Assembly: GCA_028571885.1 (NCBI GenBank)
Contig: JAPVVU010000067.1
Location: 1 to 11,212, forward strand
Reading direction: 5' to 3'
Length of the DNA stretch: 11,212 bases
Source: Gammaproteobacteria bacterium
GTDB taxonomy: Bacteria; Pseudomonadota; Gammaproteobacteria; GRL18
The notes under the pieces are model-generated. The model was not told the origin of the DNA. It worked only from the letters and a program-made list of their open reading frames with translations, and did no database searches. How positions within the stretch are numbered: position 1 is the first letter of the stretch; each line of letters begins with the position of its first letter. A program made the translations under genes and the position numbers. Below are positions 5,287-11,212 of the stretch, piece by piece.

Positions 5287-6873
5287 TTATGACTTCAATA
5301 AGTTAATCCAGCCTTCGCTGGCACCTCTGGTTATATCCAGAATAATATTTGGGAAAATACCAAATATTATAATGAGCACACAAAAGCCAGTCGTAAGTAG
5401 TAATTCCCGGGTCCGTAAATCCATTGCAGTAGATACTACATCATTTTTTACAGGACCTAAAAATGCACGCTGATAAATTGTCAGAAAATAAGCAGCTGCC
5501 AAAACAATGCCAACCAGAGCTGCAATACCCGCACCAGTATGAGTTTCCAGCACACTGACCAGAATCAGATTTTCTGCAATAAAACCATTGGTGCCGGGAA
5601 CGCCCAGCCCCGCGAGACCGAAGATAAAGAAAAAACTGGCCAGTAAAGGCATGGTTTTGGCAACGCCGCCCAGGCTTACTACTTCTGTTGAGCCTGTGCG
5701 ATGATGCAGAAAACCAAGGAGAATAAAAATGCCGCCGGCAACAAGGGTGAAATTAAATAACTGAAATAAAGCACCCTGAAGTCCCTGTGTTGAGAACGAT
5801 GCAATACCTAAAATGACCAGACCCACATGGCTGACGCTGGAAAATGCCAGCATTTTACGTAAATTGGTTTGACTGACAGCAAGCACCGCACCATATAGTA
5901 CGCCAGTAATGCCCAGACCTGCTAACAGCCAGTGGTAGTTTTGCGCCGCATCTGGCGCCAGCGGTACAGTAAAGCGGATCAAGCCATAGGCGCCTAGTTT
6001 CAGACCGGTCATAATGGCTGCAATACTGGCAGGCCCTTCCATTGCAATTGCGGGTAACCAGGTATGTAAAGGGAAAATAGGTGCTTTAAAAGCAAAACCC
6101 AGTAATAACAAAAAGAAAATTGTGGTTTGAAGCTCTGCCGGGAGAGGATTGTTCAATAATGTAATATAGTCAAAAACCAGCTCACCTGCAGGCTCTCCTG
6201 TATGACTGCCTGTATGATTAAGGCCTGCATGATTAAATGCGGCCAGAATAAAACCAAACAGTAGAGGTACACCGCCAGCCATCATCACCATCGTGTATTT
6301 AACTGCCGCATAACGTCGGTTTGCTCCGATGCCCCAATAAATGATAAGAAAATAAATAGGGATAAGGGTAAGTTCCCAGAAGAAAAAAAAGAGTATGGTA
6401 TTAAGTGAAACAAAAATACCGAGGGTTGCTGTTTCCAGCAGCAGCAGCAGGATAAAAAATAACCGGGGCATGCTTCGGATACTGTTCCAGGACGACAGAA
6501 TAATGCCGATAAATAACAGGCTGGTCAGTGGTAAAAAGAGTATGGAAATACCATCGATACCAACAATATAATCAATATTCAGACTTGGAATCCAGGGCAG
6601 GCGTTCAATAAATTGAAAACCAGGATTTGTCTGGTCAAACGAAAATACCACAATAAGAGAAATCAGCAGACTGATCGTTGCTGCTATGAGCGCTATCCAG
6701 CGTGCTTTTAATTGATCGGATGTCAGTAAAATAATTGCACATGCAAAGGGCAGTACAATTAATAATATGCTGAGGATAGGAAACCCTATTGTTGAATCAG
6801 TGCTTGCAATCATAATCTCTGAAGTCGTCCTCTCGGAAATTGTCCACTCTGAAACAATTGTCTCTGCAATCAT
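5287..6873 (-). CDS. NuoM-like antiporter subunit (proton-conducting membrane protein) of the DAB locus, distal copy
   Basis: This 528-aa, multi-spanning membrane protein has the NuoM/ND4 (proton antiporter) domain. Proton-path residues known from E. coli NuoM are mostly present: Glu167 in the FFFWELTLIPIYFLI segment (TM5), Lys263 in FKAPIFPLHTWLP (TM7), Lys292 in LKLGAYGLIRF (TM8), His349 in SSVSHVG, and Glu434 in the TM12 segment. The TM11 His of NuoM is Phe375 (QLFNFTL). The N-terminus has a Ser/Glu/Thr-rich extension of about 20 residues built from short repeats. ATG 6871-6873 is chosen because AAGGA lies 7-8 nt upstream; the in-frame ATG at 6811-6813 is an alternative. It is the last gene of the operon, 52 nt after the other NuoM-like gene, with no NuoJ, NuoK, NuoN or hydrophilic complex I gene nearby. 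It probably couples ion flow to the DabA reaction rather than to NADH oxidation. Confidence 0.88.
   Translation of the reverse strand: MIAETIVSEWTISERTTSEIMIASTDSTIGFPILSILLIVLPFACAIILLTSDQLKARWIALIAATISLLISLIVVFSFDQTNPGFQFIERLPWIPSLNIDYIVGIDGISILFLPLTSLLFIGIILSSWNSIRSMPRLFFILLLLLETATLGIFVSLNTILFFFFWELTLIPIYFLIIYWGIGANRRYAAVKYTMVMMAGGVPLLFGFILAAFNHAGLNHTGSHTGEPAGELVFDYITLLNNPLPAELQTTIFFLLLLGFAFKAPIFPLHTWLPAIAMEGPASIAAIMTGLKLGAYGLIRFTVPLAPDAAQNYHWLLAGLGITGVLYGAVLAVSQTNLRKMLAFSSVSHVGLVILGIASFSTQGLQGALFQLFNFTLVAGGIFILLGFLHHRTGSTEVVSLGGVAKTMPLLASFFFIFGLAGLGVPGTNGFIAENLILVSVLETHTGAGIAALVGIVLAAAYFLTIYQRAFLGPVKNDVVSTAMDLRTRELLLTTGFCVLIIIFGIFPNIILDITRGASEGWINLLKS
6814..6858 (-). repeat. Degenerate 15-bp repeats encoding (T/V)(I/T)SEx pentads
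   Basis: Residues 6-20 of the distal NuoM-like protein read as near-repeats of five residues (IVSEW, TISER, TTSEI), and MIA(E/S)T occurs at both residues 1-5 and 21-25. In DNA, ATGATTGCA recurs exactly 60 bp apart. This looks like local tandem expansion of the start region, which created an N-terminal extension with two possible start codons. Confidence 0.6.
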
Positions 6874-6925
6874 CCGAATGTCCTTAAAGTTCTTTATTTA
6901 ATATAGAGCGTTAAATACGCATGGG

Positions 6926-8443
6926 TTAATGAAGATGGCTGTATAGTTCACCCAGCCCATGCATAGAGTTTTCAATTAAGCCGAGCCAGGGCTCGGTATA
7001 AAAGCCAGTCGTTAGCAAAGTAACAATAATCATTGCCGCCAGAATTTCTTCAGCGCGTGATGTCGGCTTGATTGCTTTTTGATTCCAGGTGCCGACTTTG
7101 GGGGATAAAAAGGCACGTTGGAAAGCCCAGAGCAAAAATCCTGCGGCCACGACGTTACCCAGAGCGGCGGCAATAGTGACCAAAGCACCAAAGCGATGAA
7201 TGGAAGCTTCCAGAATCAGATGAGCAGCATCAAATCCAGGTGTGCCGGGCATACCGACAATACTTAAACCGGAGATCAAAAAGGCAATACCAATAAAGGG
7301 GATATAATCAAATAAACCACCCAGCTTCGTTAATAGCGTGGTATTAGTGCGCCAGAAGACGAAACCGGTCATAAACAACAGACCGGATGTGGCCAGTCCA
7401 AAGTTTATAGAGAGTAATATGGCCCCTTCAAAGGCGGTCTGGTTTAAGCTGAACAGACCGATAATAAGCACACTGGTATGACTCACCACGGCAAATGAAA
7501 GCAGTCGACGCAGATTGACCTGCATCATAGCCATCACAGCGGCATAAAAAACCCCCGCGACTGCAAAAGTGACGATGAATTCATGCCATTGAATAACAGC
7601 CTCTGGCAACAAAGGCAAAACAAAGCGTATCAGGGCATATATGCCGACCTTTAAACCCAGTAAAAAGACCGGGGCCATAGCAACAGTACCATGCTCTGCC
7701 GCCAGAGGTAACCAGCCATGCAGAGGGAATAGAGGAATACGAATTGCCAGGCCATAGAATAATAAAAAAAAGATAATAGACCGGATATCTTCATTAACAG
7801 TGACGTCCTTGAGCAGCAATAGATCAAATGTCCAGGCATTACCTGTTTCGTGAGTATAATTCCAGCCTAGCATGGAAATGCCAATACTTAACAAAAGAAG
7901 TCCTGTCAGCATGAATTGTAAATAACGAGTCAGAGCAATATCGCGATCAGGTGAGGTGGCCCAGCGACGTAACATATAGCCGATCAGCATTAATTCAATA
8001 AAAGACATTAAGGTAAACCACAGTAGATCAAGTGTGGTGAACAGACTCATTAAAGTAGCTTCAATCACTAATACGGTAAAAGGCAGATGTTTTGGCCTAT
8101 CCAGAGGAATGATACTGCAGTAGCCCATGACCATAACACTCAAAAGGCCGGTTAACAGGATAAACAGGACACTCATCCCATCGACGGCAGCATGGTAAGA
8201 CAGAGGGCCTAACAACGTTAATTGTTCGGAAAACTGCATGGCAGAACTGCTCTGATCGAAATGTCGGTATAAATCAATGACAAAGATCATTTCTACCAGG
8301 GTGAGAGCAATACCAATGTTAATTAAATGCCTGGAATTGCGGAATCCATATAAAACAAAAAGTCCTAATAGAGGCACTATTTGTAAAGTGCTTAATATCG
8401 GGTAGGCTGATTGAGAAGCCCAATGAATTTCAGTAATGGTCAT
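6926..8443 (-). CDS. Divergent NuoM-like antiporter subunit of the DAB locus, proximal copy
   Basis: This 505-aa, multi-spanning protein has the same NuoM/ND4-type fold as the gene downstream but is clearly diverged from it. Retained are Glu150 (TM5, FIELMLIGY), Lys265 (TM8, LGLKVGIYALIRF), His322 (VVSHTSV) and the LFPLHGWLP segment. Changed are the TM7 Lys, now Arg235 (AIRIPLFPLHGWLP), the TM11 His, now Phe348 (INFGL), and the TM12 Glu, now Ala407 within GTPGFDAAHLIL, where Asp405 and His408 lie nearby. If it still conducts ions, the mechanism must differ from standard NuoM; it could instead be structural. The start ATG 8441-8443 has an AGAGGGAG element just upstream, and the gap after dabB is only 11 nt, so the two are cotranscribed. 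Family is firm; role in bicarbonate uptake is inferred from context. Confidence 0.87.
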   Translation of the reverse strand: MTITEIHWASQSAYPILSTLQIVPLLGLFVLYGFRNSRHLINIGIALTLVEMIFVIDLYRHFDQSSSAMQFSEQLTLLGPLSYHAAVDGMSVLFILLTGLLSVMVMGYCSIIPLDRPKHLPFTVLVIEATLMSLFTTLDLLWFTLMSFIELMLIGYMLRRWATSPDRDIALTRYLQFMLTGLLLLSIGISMLGWNYTHETGNAWTFDLLLLKDVTVNEDIRSIIFFLLFYGLAIRIPLFPLHGWLPLAAEHGTVAMAPVFLLGLKVGIYALIRFVLPLLPEAVIQWHEFIVTFAVAGVFYAAVMAMMQVNLRRLLSFAVVSHTSVLIIGLFSLNQTAFEGAILLSINFGLATSGLLFMTGFVFWRTNTTLLTKLGGLFDYIPFIGIAFLISGLSIVGMPGTPGFDAAHLILEASIHRFGALVTIAAALGNVVAAGFLLWAFQRAFLSPKVGTWNQKAIKPTSRAEEILAAMIIVTLLTTGFYTEPWLGLIENSMHGLGELYSHLH

Positions 8444-8454
8444 TTAGCTCCCTC

Positions 8455-10077
8455 TTAAATTATGACTACAAATGTTGCCAGGATTAATAACATCAAATAA
8501 CGTGGCTGACTGAGTAATTCTTCAATTTGAAGCAGGTAATGACCTATTAGATTGAGTAATTTGAGTAAGCCTTCGCCACCGCTTTTAAGCACCAGATGTT
8601 CTTCAAACCAGAAAAGCATGTCGGCAAGACCTTCTAATAGTTTTCCCGCAAAACCGTGACCGCGGGATACTTCCTGTTTTTCAGCTTCACTGTGCCAACC
8701 TTTAACTGGCTGGTCTTTAGACAATAGCCCGGCGGTTTGAGAGATGGACTTTTGCATTTCCCAGTCAGCAATTGAAGTAATTGCAGTGGTTTGCTCGGGC
8801 AGACCCACCAGACGATTAATGACTTTTTCATCAAAGCGTTCAGTGTCATGAGCAATACTTTTAATGGGCCTGACTAATAACCAGTCGGCCATGGGATCCA
8901 GCCAGAAACGTTGTAAGCTGGCTGTGTATAACCACCCCTGACGTTTTAATAAAGGATGAACCGGGCGTGTTTTTCGATCCATAAGATGCATAAGTGCCGG
9001 CGCATGCAGAAATTGATAGGCACGCCAGAGTGCATGTAATACCAGGTGCCAGCTGGCTAATTCAAACCAGCCCATACCACAACTGAAAAACATCAGACCA
9101 ACCTGCGAAGTGGTGGAAAAGATTAAATTACTTTTCACATCAGTTTGTACCAGATTACTGAAAAAGCTGTATAGAACAGTGAGCAGTCCAATGAAAGCTA
9201 ATGTACTCATAATAATAGGCGAGTTTTCCAGAACAGGCTGCAGGCGAATAATGAGATAAACACCCGCATGAACCATGAGTGAACCATAAAAAATAGCACT
9301 TGACGGGGTAGGCCCTTCTAATGCCCGTGAAATCCAGGGGGCAAAAGGGACCTGAGCTGATTTTGCAATTGCCGCTAATACAAAACTGGCTGCCAGAATA
9401 TTATTACCCAAAGGTGTTAGTGAACTTGAACCCGCAAAAATTTCTGTCCACTCCAGAGTCTTAAGCAGATGAAATGACAGGAATATGGCAATAATAAAAC
9501 CAGCATCACCAATACGATTGGTCACAAAAACCCGTGTGGCATTTTTGACAGCAACAGGACGGTCATAGACATAAGCAATGAGTAAATAAGAACTGACACC
9601 GGCCAGCTCCCAGCCGGTGAAGGTCAAAACCACATTACCTGACATCACAATGAGTAACATAGCCCCCATAAACAGGCTCATAATCATAAAGAAGCGCTGA
9701 TAACCCGCTTCACGATGCATATAGTTGACTGAAAAGCGGATCATAAGCACAGAAATAACAGCCACCAGCGTCATCATGACCAGGGCAAAGGTATCCAGAT
9801 TAAAGCTTAAATTGACCTGATAATCACCACTACTGAACCATTGCGCTAATTCAAGCTGACCGGGGACACCAATAACTATGGCGTGTAAATCAACGGCAAA
9901 TACAATTAATAAAGAAAGCAGGGCAGTGCCATTGGCAATCAAAGTGGTTTGATTTTCACCTGATTCGCCACGGTTTTTACCGCTGATAAAACCAATACCA
10001 ATAGCTAAAGCACCCAGCATCGGTAAAAAAGGAATTAACCAGACAAAGGCCTGGAGTACAGAGTTTGCTTCGTTCAT
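8455..10077 (-). CDS. dabB: NuoL-like inorganic carbon transporter subunit DabB
   Basis: This 540-aa inner-membrane protein is of NuoL/ND5 type. In DAB systems this subunit is thought to couple proton or sodium flow to DabA. Visible NuoL signatures are GWELAGVSSYLL with Glu157, AKSAQVPFAPW with Lys239, EGPTPSSAIFYGSLMVHAG with His270, QTDVKSN near 311-317, and HALWRAYQFLHAP, where the usual TM11 Lys is Arg352. After about residue 365 the GFFSKDEI-type TM12 segment and following helices of NuoL are missing. The chain goes straight into a soluble region (about 380-520) whose start resembles the NuoL lateral-helix region (DPMADWLLVRP, then ERFDEKVINRLVG), and ends in one terminal membrane helix (about 526-540). 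Its ATG overlaps the dabA stop by 4 nt (ATGA), with AAGGAG 7 nt upstream, so translation is probably coupled to dabA. Whether other DabB proteins share the shortened C-terminal half I could not check. Confidence 0.88.
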   Translation of the reverse strand: MNEANSVLQAFVWLIPFLPMLGALAIGIGFISGKNRGESGENQTTLIANGTALLSLLIVFAVDLHAIVIGVPGQLELAQWFSSGDYQVNLSFNLDTFALVMMTLVAVISVLMIRFSVNYMHREAGYQRFFMIMSLFMGAMLLIVMSGNVVLTFTGWELAGVSSYLLIAYVYDRPVAVKNATRVFVTNRIGDAGFIIAIFLSFHLLKTLEWTEIFAGSSSLTPLGNNILAASFVLAAIAKSAQVPFAPWISRALEGPTPSSAIFYGSLMVHAGVYLIIRLQPVLENSPIIMSTLAFIGLLTVLYSFFSNLVQTDVKSNLIFSTTSQVGLMFFSCGMGWFELASWHLVLHALWRAYQFLHAPALMHLMDRKTRPVHPLLKRQGWLYTASLQRFWLDPMADWLLVRPIKSIAHDTERFDEKVINRLVGLPEQTTAITSIADWEMQKSISQTAGLLSKDQPVKGWHSEAEKQEVSRGHGFAGKLLEGLADMLFWFEEHLVLKSGGEGLLKLLNLIGHYLLQIEELLSQPRYLMLLILATFVVII

Positions 10078-11212
10078 CTGTCTGCTCCTTGTGCTGACTG
10101 ACGGCCTCTCACATCATCACCTTCAGGCTGGCTGATCAATGCCAGGCTTAATGCTTCGCTATGGCCGGCATACCATTCGGAAGATACCTTAACCTCGGGT
10201 GATTTTTGCTGTTTTCCCTGCCATGGAACAAAACCTTTATCCGGTTTAAAAATGGTGATTTTATCGCTATCAGGATCTTTGGCGCTGAGTAAAATCCAGC
10301 CTTTGCCGATAAGTTCCTGCAGGGCAGGTTGAGCCATGTATATCTTTGTCAATACTTCTACCGTATGCTCAACGACAATTTGTAAGCGCATGGCTTCATG
10401 AATTTCAATCATCTGTCTTGGCAAGCCAGTTCTTAAATCGCCACTGCTGCCATCCATAACACCGAATAAACCATTCACATTATGGGTAATTTTTGAACCG
10501 CTGCCATATTGTTCATTATCCACAGTAGAAAAATAATACTCCAGACTAATGCCAGCTCCCACCGGGCCGTTAGCCAGAAGCAGTCCTTCCAGAATATTAC
10601 CTTCGGGATCAGTCGAGGGATCATAGGAGATTAAAAAGATGCGGCGATCAAAAAATGCACCCTGAGTGGCACTGCGACGACCAATGAAACAAATAGCATT
10701 AGTGGCATGCCCCAGTTCAGGTCGAGCCTGACTGAAGTCATAGGAACGACCAATAATATGTTTGAGGGCGTTTTCTTTGCTTGTGTTTTCGGGGTTTGGC
10801 GCTGAGGCTAAACGACGGCAACGTTCATGAGCAGACCATTGACTGGCCTCATAAACTTCACTTTTCAATTTTTCAAAGGCAGTTTGTAATGAGTGTGGAA
10901 TTTGATCAGTATCATACCAGATGAATTTTTCATCACAGGTATTGTGTTCTACCCCTAAAAACCAGGTGTCAGTGGAAATATCAAGCCCCCGTTCTTTTAA
11001 TAATAAGCGTATTTCAGGTCGATTGGCTATGGTGGCAAAAGTGCGGGCATTAGGGCCACTATGGCGGCCGCTGCAGGCACCACAGTCATAGGCTGCCAGA
11101 TGAGGATTATTTTGACTGATAGAACCATGACCGACAATGACAATAAAAGGGGAAAAGCCATTCACCAGACCAATATTGCGCAGAAAACTTTCAATTTTAT
11201 CGACTTGCTCAG
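10074..11212 (-). CDS. dabA: Inorganic carbon transporter subunit DabA (DUF2309), C-terminal part; 5' end outside window
   Basis: The frame is open to the window edge: 15 complete codons precede the GTG at 11163-11165 and read EQVDKIESFLRNIGL, which continues naturally into VNGFSPFIVIVGHGS. The gene therefore extends beyond 11212. DabA is a zinc protein with a carbonic-anhydrase-like site that hydrates CO2 one way to bicarbonate at the cytoplasmic side of the membrane, together with the NuoL-like DabB. Counting from the GTG, His13 in GHGS and Cys28 in YDCGACSG are exactly 15 residues apart, as are the His524 and Cys539 zinc ligands of the Halothiobacillus neapolitanus protein. The partner Cys and Asp ligands lie in the unseen part. 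SGPNAR, DLRTGLPRQM and the EIHEAMRLQIVVEH stretch are typical of the family's C-terminal half. A hydrophilic tail of about 45 residues ends the protein. The stop overlaps the dabB start. Regulators and promoter would lie to the right of the window. Confidence 0.93.
   Translation of the reverse strand, partial: EQVDKIESFLRNIGLVNGFSPFIVIVGHGSISQNNPHLAAYDCGACSGRHSGPNARTFATIANRPEIRLLLKERGLDISTDTWFLGVEHNTCDEKFIWYDTDQIPHSLQTAFEKLKSEVYEASQWSAHERCRRLASAPNPENTSKENALKHIIGRSYDFSQARPELGHATNAICFIGRRSATQGAFFDRRIFLISYDPSTDPEGNILEGLLLANGPVGAGISLEYYFSTVDNEQYGSGSKITHNVNGLFGVMDGSSGDLRTGLPRQMIEIHEAMRLQIVVEHTVEVLTKIYMAQPALQELIGKGWILLSAKDPDSDKITIFKPDKGFVPWQGKQQKSPEVKVSSEWYAGHSEALSLALISQPEGDDVRGRQSAQGADR

Noticed and set aside
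5287..10077. Respiratory complex I (nuo) or Mrp antiporter operon
   Set aside because: There are two NuoM-like genes, no NuoJ, NuoK or NuoN, no hydrophilic Nuo subunits and no MrpC-G genes. The operon instead starts with DabA, so a carbon-uptake context explains it better.
11163..11165. GTG as start of the DUF2309 protein
   Set aside because: The frame stays open to the window edge, and the 15 codons before the GTG read as continuous DabA-like sequence. Known DabA proteins also have about 500 further residues before the GHGS motif. The gene is cut by the window, not started here.
1..11212. CRISPR arrays, tRNA or rRNA genes, insertion sequences, att sites
   Set aside because: No spaced repeat array, cloverleaf-type sequence, transposase or terminal inverted repeats were seen anywhere in the window.

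Overview
The window looks like a chromosomal segment of a moderately AT-leaning gammaproteobacterium, probably a chemolithoautotroph such as a sulfur oxidiser. This is inferred from two things: a DabA/DUF2309 inorganic-carbon uptake locus, and signalling proteins built in gammaproteobacterial style (DUF3391-HD-GYP, and multi-REC class III cyclase). The species cannot be named from the sequence alone.

Left part (1-5224). The 3' end of an unrecognised Q/A/K/M-rich coding sequence stops at 144 and is followed by a very strong hairpin terminator (191-225). A minus-strand gene (251-1606) encodes a DUF3391-HD-GYP protein whose metal-ligand signature is largely lost. A 535-bp AT-rich intergenic region (1607-2141) separates it from a divergent plus-strand pair. 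The first of that pair encodes a 623-aa response-regulator adenylate cyclase (pseudo-REC, REC, REC, class III cyclase; 2142-4013). The second encodes an exported TPR-SUMF1/FGE-sulfatase-fold protein without the FGE copper cysteines (4097-5224). The intergenic region holds a perfect 14-bp tandem repeat, a plausible sigma70-type promoter, a CRP-like half site, a hairpin, and a 9-codon upstream ORF that overlaps the cyclase start.

Right part (5287-11212, all minus strand). This is a tight operon, read from the right edge leftwards. It begins with the C-terminal part of DabA (carbonic-anhydrase-like zinc protein; 5' end outside the window). A NuoL-like DabB follows with a 4-nt ATGA overlap, then two different NuoM-like antiporter subunits. 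It converges on the SUMF1 gene. The known minimal DAB system has DabA plus one NuoL-like subunit. Here two further antiporter-like subunits follow in the same transcription unit, and the NuoL-like subunit itself appears to lack TM12-15. One of the NuoM-like proteins has changed key proton-path residues. The likely joint function is energy-coupled, one-way conversion of CO2 to bicarbonate at the inner membrane, driven by proton (or sodium) flow through one to three antiporter modules.

The most interesting items are this expanded DAB locus and the divergent second-messenger module, where a probably non-catalytic HD-GYP protein faces a cyclase with an unphosphorylatable first receiver domain.
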